This document shows, one piece after another, positions 1-6,468 of a DNA stretch of 14,338 bases. A program made the translations under genes and the position numbers. The stretch comes from 2-01-FULL-39-10-A sp964525395 (GTDB lineage: Bacteria; Patescibacteriota; Microgenomatia; Levybacterales; UBA12049): NCBI GenBank assembly GCA_964525395.1, contig CAZGGU010000024.1, positions 1 to 14,338 of the forward strand, in the 5' to 3' direction. Within the stretch, counting starts at the first letter, position 1; each line of letters begins with the position of its first letter. The notes under the pieces are model-generated. The model was given only the letters and a program-made list of their open reading frames with translations, was not told where the DNA came from and searched no databases.

Positions 1-123
1 CTGAAAAAACTTTAAACATAAGAAAGTAATTTTAAATTTTCAATTATAAATTTGTAAAGAATTTAAAATGATTCAAAATTAAAATATTGAATAGAGGCTT
101 AAAGTTATAAATTGTAAACCAAT
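1..123. other. AT-rich intergenic region upstream of the DCD-like gene
   Basis: No coding potential is recognisable. The stretch is extremely AT-rich and contains two near-identical words, TTATAAATTTGTAAA at 44-58 and TTATAAATTGTAAA at 105-118, 61 bases apart. Each contains TATAAA, which could act as a -10 box. The second copy ends 5 bases before the ATG of the first gene. No convincing -35 box at a 16-18 base spacing was found, so a promoter here is plausible but not assigned. Confidence 0.4.
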
Positions 124-663
124 ATGATACTTGGACCGAAGAAATTATTGCATTTAGTAAAGAAGAAAAACTTGGTGACGAATCTGGCTGAGAGGGAGCT
201 TACAAATCCGGAAGGTGCGGGATTTGATCTCCGTCTTGGTGAAGTTTATAAAATTTCCGGAAAAGCATTTTTGGGACTTACTGAGCGCCATACTGCAGAA
301 ATTGAATTAATTGAAAAATATGACCCAAAAAAAGTAAGCAGTATAAAGATAAAACCAGGTGATTTTTATTTAGTAAAAACTATAGAAGACGTCAATATGC
401 CCGAGAATCTTACTGCACATATAACACCAAGGTCTACTACTTATAGAAGTGGTTTATTTCTGCGCGTGGGAAATGTCCCACCTGGATATAGCGGGGGGTT
501 AACATTTGCTTTGAAAAATGAGGGACCAGTCACAGTTGAAATTGAACTCGGCTCAAGGTTTGTCCATATACAATTCGATGAAGTAAGAGGCGGAGGAAAT
601 ATGTACCGCGGCCAATGGCAGGGTGGACGAGTTTCTACTAGTAAAAAAGAGAAACAGGTTTGA
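124..663 (+). CDS. dCTP deaminase/dUTPase-superfamily protein with atypical catalytic positions
   Basis: A 179-residue protein of the trimeric dCTP deaminase/dUTPase fold, which normally makes dUMP precursor for thymidylate synthesis; thyA follows directly, which fits that role. Visible family motifs are GAGFDLRLG (31-39, compare DLRLG in deaminases), PRSTTYRSG (102-110, compare the RSSxxR segment), a PGYSGGLTF turn (120-128) and YRGQWQGG (161-168) near the C terminus. Oddities: aligned to E. coli Dcd, the catalytic Glu138 position is Ala129 (LTFAL instead of VLEF). Aligned to dUTPase motif 3, the catalytic Asp position is Pro119. The Ser and Arg of the RSSxxR segment are kept (Ser104, Arg108). 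The fold is clear, but neither classical activity can be assumed. The ATG at 124 has no Shine-Dalgarno. thyA begins 50 bases downstream. Confidence 0.8.
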   Translation: MILGPKKLLHLVKKKNLVTNLAERELTNPEGAGFDLRLGEVYKISGKAFLGLTERHTAEIELIEKYDPKKVSSIKIKPGDFYLVKTIEDVNMPENLTAHITPRSTTYRSGLFLRVGNVPPGYSGGLTFALKNEGPVTVEIELGSRFVHIQFDEVRGGGNMYRGQWQGGRVSTSKKEKQV

Positions 664-686
664 TCCATTTTGATCGGATTGAAAAA
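659..686 (+). promoter_or_regulatory. Shared upstream element of thyA (candidate operator)
   Basis: TTTGATC at 659-665 recurs at 669-675, exactly 10 bases later, and is followed by TCGGA and the -35 box of thyA. The 28-base segment matches 3401-3428 upstream of guaB at 23 of 28 positions. It overlaps the stop codon of the preceding gene. Direct repeats one helical turn apart next to the -35 box suggest a binding site on one DNA face for a regulator of both genes. That role is inferred. Confidence 0.5.
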
Positions 687-707
687 CTGGGCTAAAAGGA
701 ATAAATT
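679..707 (+). promoter_or_regulatory. Promoter of thyA, predicted leaderless
   Basis: TTGAAA (679-684, 5/6 to the sigma70 -35 consensus), 17-base spacer, TAAATT (702-707, 4/6). The -10 box ends 6 bases before the thyA ATG, so the predicted transcript starts at or next to the start codon. The AAAGGA at 695-700 lies 13 bases from the ATG, too far for a good Shine-Dalgarno, and would sit upstream of the transcript start. Confidence 0.55.
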
Positions 708-713
708 GTTCTA

Positions 714-1691
714 ATGGCAGGGAAGAGTAAAAGGCATCCAGAGTATCAATATTTAGATCTCGCACAAGAAATCCTCGATCATGGTGAGCGGAAAGTAGAC
801 CGCGGAACTGATGTCGTCCTCTATAGTTTATTTGGCCGCCAAAATCGCTACGATCTCTCCGAGGGACTGCCAGTTCTTACTACAAAAAAAGTTTACTGGA
901 CTGGAGTGATTCAGGAGCTTTATTGGTTTTTCTCAGGTCAAACAAATATCAAATATTTAGTAGATAATAATGTCCACATTTGGGATGACTATCCATATAA
1001 GATCTTTAAAGAGAAGAATCCTAAGTCTAAGATGACGAAAGAAGAGTTTATTGAACAAATCAGAACGAGTAAAAACTTTGCGAAAAAGTGGGGAGAATTG
1101 CCTAGAATTTATGGAGAAATGTGGAGATCTTGGCCTACTAGAAAAAAGGGTAGAACTATTGATCAGCTGGCTTGGGCGATGCAGGAGATAAAAGATGATC
1201 CAGATGCGAAAAATTTGATCGTGACATCTTGGAATCCGGAATTCATGTATACGATGGCGGAGAAAAAGGACGCTAACAGATTCCCGATTTGCCACAATAT
1301 GTATCAATTTTCTCGTCGTGGAGACAAGCTCTCGCTTCAACTTTATCAAAGAAGTGCAGATTTATTCTTAGGAGTTCCATTTAATATCGCGTCCTATTCC
1401 TTGCTTACTGTAATTTTGGCAGAAATTTTAGGTTTAAAACCTGGAGAGTTTGTGCATACTTTCGGAGATGTTCATATATATGAGAATCATGTGGAACCCA
1501 TGAAAGAGCAATTAAAGAGGAAGCCTAGGCCATTTCCGAAGGTCAGATTTACGAAAAAGCTCAGAAAGCTCGAAGATTTTACGCCAGATTCTATTATTTT
1601 GGAAGATTATGATCCTCACTCAACTATTAAGGGAGAATTTACTATCGCCGGAGGTTATTATGAAGACAAGAAGCCCTCTAAAAAGAAATGA
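714..1691 (+). CDS. thyA: Thymidylate synthase ThyA
   Basis: Converts dUMP to dTMP using methylene-tetrahydrofolate, producing dihydrofolate for the DHFR encoded downstream. The nucleophile is Cys193 in PICHNMYQF (191-199), followed by LQLYQRSADLFLGVPFNI (208-225), the phosphate and dUMP binding segment with Arg213 and Asp216. Further conserved blocks are LPVLTTKK (52-59), ELYWFFSG (68-75) and the HIYENHVE segment (254-261). At 325 residues it is of the longer class, resembling the roughly 316-residue Lactobacillus casei form with an insertion in the small domain (about 95-140) rather than the 264-residue E. coli form. The C terminus ends in a lysine-rich tail. The stop overlaps the start of the Nudix gene in an ATGA, so the two are probably co-transcribed and translationally coupled. 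Confidence 0.97.
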   Translation: MAGKSKRHPEYQYLDLAQEILDHGERKVDRGTDVVLYSLFGRQNRYDLSEGLPVLTTKKVYWTGVIQELYWFFSGQTNIKYLVDNNVHIWDDYPYKIFKEKNPKSKMTKEEFIEQIRTSKNFAKKWGELPRIYGEMWRSWPTRKKGRTIDQLAWAMQEIKDDPDAKNLIVTSWNPEFMYTMAEKKDANRFPICHNMYQFSRRGDKLSLQLYQRSADLFLGVPFNIASYSLLTVILAEILGLKPGEFVHTFGDVHIYENHVEPMKEQLKRKPRPFPKVRFTKKLRKLEDFTPDSIILEDYDPHSTIKGEFTIAGGYYEDKKPSKKK

Positions 1692-2164
1692 CAGAAGCTG
1701 CAGTTCATGTACCAGAAAACGAAAAAGTAGCTCAGACAGTGGGGATTCTGGTTCTAGATGGTGATAGGGTGTTAGCAATAAGAAATGGAATTGATTCGCG
1801 CCAAAATTATGGTTCATATAATCTTCCCGGCGGACATGTCGAAGAAGGTGAAACATCAGAAGAGGCGGCGATAAGAGAATTCGAAGAAGAAACCGGTTTA
1901 AAAACTGATAGTGACCATCTTTTGGAATTTCCAGGAAATACATTTCAAGCTAAAGTTGTTTTAAGAAATGATGAAGAAAATTTGAGATGGAAGGTCTTTC
2001 TCTGCACAGGCTATAGTGGTAAAATGCGGCCAGAGGGAAGAGATGGGCAAAAAAGTATTCCTGAGTGGATGAGTGTAAAAGATTTAACACTTTTAGTTGA
2101 AACACTTCCGAACATAGATCAAGTAATCCATAATGCTCAGCAGTTTATGGGCGCAGAAAAATAA
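1688..2164 (+). CDS. Nudix hydrolase
   Basis: A 158-residue Nudix-fold pyrophosphohydrolase that would cleave a nucleoside diphosphate linked to another moiety. The Nudix box is complete: Gly49, five residues, Glu55, seven residues, then REFEEETGL (63-71), with the metal-binding glutamates Glu64, Glu67 and Glu68 all present. The preceding NLPGGHVEEGE (45-55) fits the MutT-like class. Substrate cannot be read from the motif. Its position, starting inside the thyA stop codon, suggests a nucleotide such as a modified or non-canonical dNTP, but this is inference. The start is fixed by the 4-base ATGA overlap; no Shine-Dalgarno is evident, and expression probably relies on coupling to thyA. Confidence 0.9.
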   Translation: MTEAAVHVPENEKVAQTVGILVLDGDRVLAIRNGIDSRQNYGSYNLPGGHVEEGETSEEAAIREFEEETGLKTDSDHLLEFPGNTFQAKVVLRNDEENLRWKVFLCTGYSGKMRPEGRDGQKSIPEWMSVKDLTLLVETLPNIDQVIHNAQQFMGAEK

Positions 2165-2166
2165 GT

Positions 2167-2172
2167 TATAAT
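2167..2172 (+). promoter_or_regulatory. -10 box (TATAAT) for the ATP-grasp gene, predicted leaderless
   Basis: A perfect TATAAT ends 6 bases before the ATG at 2179. The bases between are TCCCCC, with no purine-rich Shine-Dalgarno. The -35 position 17 bases upstream (TTTATG, 2144-2149) is weak at 3/6. Confidence 0.5.
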
Positions 2173-2178
2173 TCCCCC

Positions 2179-2907
2179 ATGAATAAAAGCGCAGAAGTTA
2201 TCTTTGATGCTGCCAAAAGACTTGGTTTAAATCCAAAACTGTTAACGGAATACGGACTTTTTGAAGTTTTATATAAAGGCCAGTCGATTTATTTTTTCCA
2301 TGGGACTAGTTATTTGAATACTTCTTTAAGTACATATCTTGCTAGAAATAAGCATACAACCAGAGTGATTTTGGAAGAGAATAATTTACCAAATATTCCT
2401 TTTACTCTTCCTAAAGATAAGGCTAAAGCTAGGCAGTTTTTGAATGAGCACAAGAAAATTATGGCAAAACCGACTCATGGAGATAATTCCATAGGTGTGG
2501 TTCAAATAAATAGCGCAGAAGAATTAGAAAACTTAGATTTATCAGAGTCTATTATAGAAAAGTTTATTCCTGGAGAAGAGTTTCGCACTTTAGTTTTAAA
2601 TAACGAAGTAATCGCGCTGCACAGATATATTCACGATTTTAAAGTCGGAGGTGTTAAGAGGATTTCGCTTGAGAAGAAAGATTGGGATAAGGAAATGATT
2701 GAGATCGCCATAAAAGCATCTAGGACGCTTGGGCTTAATTTCGCCTCTGTAGATTTTATAAAAAGCCCCGAAGGCAATTTGTTTATACTTGAGATTAATA
2801 GTTCCACAGGTCTGTGGCGTTTCCATGAGCCAGATGAAGGACCAGCGATAAACGTTTCTGCAATGCTTATAAAAGCGACTCTTGAGAAGTTTAATAAAGA
2901 AAGTTAA
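2179..2907 (+). CDS. ATP-grasp family ligase (RimK/cyanophycin-synthetase-like), substrate unknown
   Basis: A 242-residue ATP-grasp protein; the family joins a carboxylate to an amine or similar nucleophile through an acyl-phosphate. The nucleotide-binding loop is AKPTHGDNSIGV (96-107, Lys97). It is followed by IIEKFIPGEEFR (125-136), where the hinge strand and a conserved Glu/Arg pair are expected. The magnesium site is built from Asp192 (SVDFI) and LEINSS (204-209; Glu205, Asn207). The short N-terminal part (1-70) is the pre-ATP-grasp region. The motif spacing is closest to RimK and the ATP-grasp part of cyanophycin synthetase, but the substrate-binding domains that define those enzymes are not recognisable. 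It lies inside a nucleotide/folate block, which may hint at a role such as glutamylation, but nothing in the sequence proves it. Confidence 0.8.
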   Translation: MNKSAEVIFDAAKRLGLNPKLLTEYGLFEVLYKGQSIYFFHGTSYLNTSLSTYLARNKHTTRVILEENNLPNIPFTLPKDKAKARQFLNEHKKIMAKPTHGDNSIGVVQINSAEELENLDLSESIIEKFIPGEEFRTLVLNNEVIALHRYIHDFKVGGVKRISLEKKDWDKEMIEIAIKASRTLGLNFASVDFIKSPEGNLFILEINSSTGLWRFHEPDEGPAINVSAMLIKATLEKFNKES

Positions 2908-2910
2908 TAT
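2882..2910 (+). promoter_or_regulatory. Promoter of folA, predicted leaderless
   Basis: TTGAGA (2882-2887, 5/6), 17-base spacer, TAATAT (2905-2910, 4/6). The -10 box ends 7 bases before the folA ATG. The first three bases of the -10 box are the TAA stop codon of the ATP-grasp gene. Confidence 0.55.
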
Positions 2911-2917
2911 TTAGAAA

Positions 2918-3400
2918 ATGATAAGTATTATTGCAGCCATTGATAATAAAAGAGGGCTTGGGAAAGACAATCAGCTTCTATTTAAAATACCTGAAGATTT
3001 CACGAGAATGCAGAAGATCTCTAGTGGTCATCCAATCATTATGGGCAGAAAAACATTTGAATCGATAGGACGTGTTTTGCCAAATAGAACAAACATTATT
3101 ATTACGACTAACACAGAGCTTGAGATTGAAAATGCAATAATTGTAAGTTCATTTGAAATGGCGTTGGAGGCAGCCAAGGATGCACCTGGAAATGACGAAA
3201 TATTTATTTTCGGAGGTGGGCAAATTTTTAAAGAGGCATTAGAGTCGGGAATAGTGGACCGATTATATTTGACAATTGTGGATGCAGATCGTGATGCAGA
3301 TACTTTTTTCCCAGATTATTCAGAATTTGAAAAAATAGTTTCTGAAGAAGACGGAGAATACGAAAATCTTAAATATAAATTCCTGACACTTGAGAAATAG
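2918..3400 (+). CDS. folA: Dihydrofolate reductase
   Basis: Reduces dihydrofolate to tetrahydrofolate with NADPH, regenerating the cofactor consumed by ThyA, encoded three genes upstream. The 160-residue length matches bacterial DHFR. Visible features are MISIIAAID (1-9), IPEDF (24-28) with the proton-relay acid at Asp27, IIMGRKTFESIG (40-51) for NADPH binding, LPNRTNIIIT (54-63) and IFGGGQIF, the conserved GG turn. One variation is that the usual Trp22 of the active-site loop is Phe22 (LLFKIP), which is seen in some DHFRs. The Met20-loop region reads RGLGKDNQ. The ATG sits 10 bases after the ATP-grasp stop, without a Shine-Dalgarno, behind its own promoter-like sequence. Confidence 0.95.
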   Translation: MISIIAAIDNKRGLGKDNQLLFKIPEDFTRMQKISSGHPIIMGRKTFESIGRVLPNRTNIIITTNTELEIENAIIVSSFEMALEAAKDAPGNDEIFIFGGGQIFKEALESGIVDRLYLTIVDADRDADTFFPDYSEFEKIVSEEDGEYENLKYKFLTLEK

Positions 3401-3428
3401 TTTGATCGATTTTGGTCGTCTTGACAAA
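3401..3428 (+). promoter_or_regulatory. Shared upstream element of guaB (candidate operator)
   Basis: TTTGATC (3401-3407) and TTTGGTC (3411-3417) lie 10 bases apart and lead into the guaB -35 box. The segment starts immediately after the folA stop codon and matches the thyA upstream element (659-686) at 23 of 28 positions. A common regulator is inferred. Confidence 0.5.
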
Positions 3429-3449
3429 GAAAATCAAACTTAGTAAAGT
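3421..3449 (+). promoter_or_regulatory. Promoter of guaB, predicted leaderless
   Basis: Perfect TTGACA (3421-3426), 17-base spacer, TAAAGT (3444-3449, 4/6). The -10 box ends 5 bases before the ATG at 3455, leaving no room for a leader or a Shine-Dalgarno. Confidence 0.65.
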
Positions 3450-3454
3450 AAGTT

Positions 3455-4603
3455 ATGGAGAGCGCTGATTATCTATTTCCCCCAAGTTTAACCTTCGATG
3501 ACATCTTACTTTTACCTGGCTATGCAGGTTTTTCAAGATCAAAAATTGATTTGTCCACTCGTTTGACCCGAAAAATAAATCTTAAAATTCCGCTAGTTTC
3601 TGCACCGATGGATACTGTTACTGAATCAGAACTGGCAATCGCATTAGCTCGTCTGGGAGGTATGGGAATAATTCACAGAAATCTTCCAACTGATCTGCAA
3701 GTCAAAGAAGTGAAGAAGGTTGTTCGCGAAAAATTATTGGTAGGCGCTGCTGTGGGAGCTGGGAATGGTTTTGAAGACAGAGTAGATGCTTTAGTAAAAG
3801 CTAAGGCTTCGGTAATCGTAGTGGATTCTGCTCATGGATTTAGTAAGCAAGTTATTGATGCGACGAAGTATATTAAGACCAAATATCCTAAGCTGCAGGT
3901 GATCGCAGGAAATATCGCAACATATGATGGAGCTATAGCGTTAATCGATGCAGGGGCTGATGGGTTGCGTGTAGGGATGGGGCCAGGTGCGATCTGTACT
4001 ACGAGAATTATTTCTGGAATGGGAGTGCCACAGGTGACTGCTCTTTTAGAAACTGTCGCTGCGGCAAGAGAATTTGATGTGCCAGTAATCGCTGACGGTG
4101 GAATTAAATATTCAGGAGATATCGTAAAGGCTTTGGCGCTGGGAGCGGAAACAGTGATGATGGGGAGCTTTTTCGCTTCATGTCTAGAAGCGCCGGGTGA
4201 AAAAGTGGAGCTAACTCGAGAGCAAGTTCCGCATAGATTTCAGAGTATCTTTGAGAAAGATAAAAAGACTTATTTATTTAAGTCATATCGTGGTATGGGC
4301 TCGATTGGCGCAATGACTCAAGGAGCAAACGTAAAATCAGAAGGAGAATTTCATGGAAAAGATTATAAAGACCGTGTGTTGGTCGCAGAGGGAGTAGAGG
4401 GATTTGTACCAGTTAAAGGAAATGTCAGAGAATTGGTGGATCAAGCAATCGGTGGAGTGAAATCCGGATTATATTATATAGGTGGGGAAAATCTAGAGCA
4501 GTTGAGAGCTAATGCTAAGTTCACTAAAATAACCCAGGCTTCACTCTCAGAATCTCATCCACATGATGTTTTGATTACTAACCCGGGTGAAAATTATCAA
4601 TAA
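3455..4603 (+). CDS. guaB: IMP dehydrogenase, CBS-less compact form with atypical flap
   Basis: Oxidises IMP to XMP with NAD+; guaA, which converts XMP to GMP, starts 2 bases after its stop. At 382 residues it is about 100 shorter than standard IMPDH because the two CBS domains are missing: GGMGIIHRN (68-76) runs through a short linker straight into LLVGAAVG (94-101). Core motifs are present: VDSAHG (123-128), GMGPGAICTTR (174-184) with the catalytic Cys181, ADGGIKYSGD (213-222), YRGMGSIGAM (278-287) and the typical IMPDH tail with ESHPHDV (366-372). Oddities: Ala179 replaces the usual Ser of GPGSICTTR, and the flap (about 289-310) lacks the catalytic Arg-Tyr dyad, reading EGEFHGKDYKDR. GMP reductase, which also lacks CBS domains and this flap chemistry, is the main alternative; the IMPDH-type tail and guaA pairing argue for IMPDH. 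Confidence 0.85.
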   Translation: MESADYLFPPSLTFDDILLLPGYAGFSRSKIDLSTRLTRKINLKIPLVSAPMDTVTESELAIALARLGGMGIIHRNLPTDLQVKEVKKVVREKLLVGAAVGAGNGFEDRVDALVKAKASVIVVDSAHGFSKQVIDATKYIKTKYPKLQVIAGNIATYDGAIALIDAGADGLRVGMGPGAICTTRIISGMGVPQVTALLETVAAAREFDVPVIADGGIKYSGDIVKALALGAETVMMGSFFASCLEAPGEKVELTREQVPHRFQSIFEKDKKTYLFKSYRGMGSIGAMTQGANVKSEGEFHGKDYKDRVLVAEGVEGFVPVKGNVRELVDQAIGGVKSGLYYIGGENLEQLRANAKFTKITQASLSESHPHDVLITNPGENYQ

Positions 4604-4605
4604 AT

Positions 4606-6123
4606 ATGATTTATGTAATAGATTTTGGAAGTCAAACTGCACATCTCATAACTCGCCGTTTAAAAGACTTAGGTGTTGACTCCAAACTTATTGACCCGGA
4701 ATCAGCAATTGAAATTTGCTTAAAAGACAAACCCTCTGGCTTAATTTTTTCCGGAGGACCAGCATCAGTTTATGAAAAAAATGCTCCTATAATTGACGTA
4801 AAAATATTTAAGCTGGGAATCCCAATTCTTGGTATTTGTTATGGATGGCAGTTGATGGCACAGCTTCTTGGAGGAAAAGTAGAAGCAGGTAAAAAAGAAT
4901 ACGGGCCGACAGCTTTGGAAGTAAAGAATTTTAAAAATTTATTTTATGGCTTACCAAGGAAAACCAATGTAATTGAGTCACATGGTGATACAGTGATGAA
5001 ATTGCCGAAAGGATTTGAAGTCTCTGCTAGTACGGAAAGTGTAGAGTTTGCAGCAGTAGAGAATTTATCGTCAAACTTTTATGGCGTGCAATTTCACCCG
5101 GAAGCACAACATTCAACCCATGGATCTGAGATACTTCAGAATTTTGCAACAAGAATTTGTAATCTTGCACTAATTCCTCAAAAAATTTCTATTGATCTTC
5201 TGATTGATGAGGTTAAAGAAAAAGTAGGTTCTAAAAAAGTAATAGGTGCTTTTTCTGGAGGTACTGATTCAGCTGTGGCTGGAGTTTTAGTGGCAAAAGC
5301 AATTGGAAAAAATTTTATTCCAGTTTTTATTAACTCAGGTCTTATGCGCGAAGAGACTTTGAAGCGTATCAAGAACGATTTTCCAAAAGTTCTGGGAGCA
5401 AAAGTGATAATTGTGGATGCCAGAAAAGAATTTTTGGAAAAACTAAAAGGAGTAATGGATCCTGAGGAAAAGCGGAAAGTAATTGGAAAACTTTATATTG
5501 ATCTTTTCGAGCGAGAAATGAAAAAGCACGGAGAGGTTAAATATCTTCTCCAAGGAACTACATATGCAGATTTTATTCATTCACAAGGCACAAAGCATTC
5601 AGCTCATATAAAAAGTCATCATAATGTAGGTGGGCTGCCAAAAGAAATGAAACTTAAATTGTTAGAGCCTTTGAGATATTATTACACCGATCAAGTACGC
5701 GAAATAGGAGTTGCCTTAAAAATGCCGAAAGATATGGTTTTTCAGCAGCCTTTCCCAGGACCAGGTCATGCTGTGAGAATTATGGGAGAAGTTACTAATG
5801 AAAGATTGGCACAGGAGGTGCAAGCCGATGGTATTGTCGTTGAGGAATTAAAAAAATCAGGTTGGTATGAACAAGTTTTTCAATGTTGGGCCATAATGAC
5901 CGGCACTAATTCAACTGCGGTAAAAGGGGATGGGAGATTTTATGGAGAAGTGGTAGCAATTCGTATAGTTCACTCGAAAGATAGGATGTCGGCTGAGATT
6001 GCGCGAATTCCTTTTGAAATACTTGAGAAGATTGCTCAAAGGATTGTGAACGAAGTGCCAAATGTTTCACGTGTAGTTTACGACATTACCTCTAAACCCC
6101 CAGCAACGATGGAATGGGAATGA
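4606..6123 (+). CDS. guaA: GMP synthase (glutamine-hydrolysing)
   Basis: Aminates XMP to GMP using glutamine and ATP. The N-terminal class I glutamine amidotransferase carries the triad Cys78 (GICYG), His164 and Glu166 (VQFHPEAQ). The ATP pyrophosphatase domain starts near 195 with the P-loop SGGTDS (217-222; SGGVDS is commoner). The C-terminal XMP-binding/dimerisation domain includes QQPFPGPG and ends with SKPPATMEWE, the normal GuaA terminus. Length 505 is close to the E. coli protein (525). It is separated from guaB by 2 bases and probably co-transcribed; a weak possible promoter (TTGATT at 4571, TATCAA at 4595) cannot be excluded. Its last 16 bases, including the stop, are repeated at 6509-6524 beyond a small mobile-like element. 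Confidence 0.97.
   Translation: MIYVIDFGSQTAHLITRRLKDLGVDSKLIDPESAIEICLKDKPSGLIFSGGPASVYEKNAPIIDVKIFKLGIPILGICYGWQLMAQLLGGKVEAGKKEYGPTALEVKNFKNLFYGLPRKTNVIESHGDTVMKLPKGFEVSASTESVEFAAVENLSSNFYGVQFHPEAQHSTHGSEILQNFATRICNLALIPQKISIDLLIDEVKEKVGSKKVIGAFSGGTDSAVAGVLVAKAIGKNFIPVFINSGLMREETLKRIKNDFPKVLGAKVIIVDARKEFLEKLKGVMDPEEKRKVIGKLYIDLFEREMKKHGEVKYLLQGTTYADFIHSQGTKHSAHIKSHHNVGGLPKEMKLKLLEPLRYYYTDQVREIGVALKMPKDMVFQQPFPGPGHAVRIMGEVTNERLAQEVQADGIVVEELKKSGWYEQVFQCWAIMTGTNSTAVKGDGRFYGEVVAIRIVHSKDRMSAEIARIPFEILEKIAQRIVNEVPNVSRVVYDITSKPPATMEWE
6108..6123 (+). repeat. Left copy of a 16-bp direct repeat (3' end of guaA)
   Basis: GATGGAATGGGAATGA contains the last four codons (Met-Glu-Trp-Glu) and TGA stop of guaA. 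The right copy at 6509-6524 matches at 14 of 16 bases. The two differences, GAA/GAG and TGA/TAA, would both be silent in the guaA frame. This is the signature expected of a target or attachment-site duplication. Confidence 0.7.
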
Positions 6124-6132
6124 GACATGCTG

Positions 6133-6163
6133 TGTCATCCCGAATTTATTTCGGGATCTAAAA
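6133..6163 (+). repeat. Left terminal hairpin repeat
   Basis: TGTC, then stem ATCCCGAA (6137-6144), loop TTTAT, stem TTCGGGAT (6150-6157), then CTAAAA. The stem is a perfect 8 bp with a 5-base loop. It also supplies the original TAG stop of the GIY-YIG frame on the minus strand. There is no T-run after it on the plus strand, so it is not a classical terminator for guaA. Confidence 0.75.
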
Positions 6164-6451
6164 AGTGATAGATAAATCCTCAAATTTTGGGTTTCTTGAT
6201 TTAATTAGTTTTATCTTCCAATCACGATGCCAATTTTTCAGTTATTTTTCTCGAGCTATCGCTTCGTTAACATCGTTGAACTCCTCAATATATACCAACT
6301 TCTTTAATTTATCTCTTTTTGTAAAACCCTCAACAACGCCAAATCTGTGCTCAAATGAACACATAAGAATATTATTGGTAACCCCAATATAAAAAGTTGT
6401 GTTATTTACATTGGTTATTATGTAAATATAATAACTATATTTCCTACGCAC
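6158..6451 (-). pseudogene. GIY-YIG endonuclease, inactivated (premature stop and catalytic Arg lost)
   Basis: A stand-alone GIY-YIG nuclease relic of the roughly 90-100 residue kind related to the UvrC N-domain and YhbQ. Read from a GTG at 6451, it has YYIYIITN (7-14), FYIGVTN (20-26), FEH (33-35), EGFTKR and LVYIEEFNDVNEAIAREK (52-69). Codon 70 (6242-6244 on the plus strand) is TAA where family members have Gln (REKQ), a single CAA-to-TAA change. The same frame continues with LKNWHRDWKIKLIKSRNPKF and EDLSITF to a TAG at 6158-6160, giving a natural full length of 97 residues. The catalytic Arg, four residues before His35, is Cys31 (TGT, one step from CGT). Both defects are C-to-T changes on the coding strand. 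The 69-codon open part alone is unlikely to be active. Confidence 0.85.
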
Positions 6452-6468
6452 TTACTATAAATGTAGGA

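Noticed and set aside
441..765. Minus-strand open frames across the DCD-like gene and the start of thyA
   Set aside because: They shadow strongly supported plus-strand genes and encode no recognisable protein.
957..1349. 130-codon minus-strand open frame within thyA
   Set aside because: It lies entirely inside thymidylate synthase, whose catalytic motifs fix the plus-strand frame.
4571..4600. Separate promoter for guaA (TTGATT, 18 bases, TATCAA)
   Set aside because: Both hexamers are weak and guaB and guaA are only 2 bases apart, so co-transcription explains expression better.
6133..6163. Left hairpin as intrinsic terminator of guaA
   Set aside because: The stem is followed by CTAAAA, not a T-run, and the same unit appears inverted at the other end of the element, so it is better explained as an element end.
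6165..6392. Plus-strand open frame of 75 codons in the guaA-6579 gap
   Set aside because: It is antisense to the GIY-YIG relic, whose motifs are clear, and its own product shows no motif.
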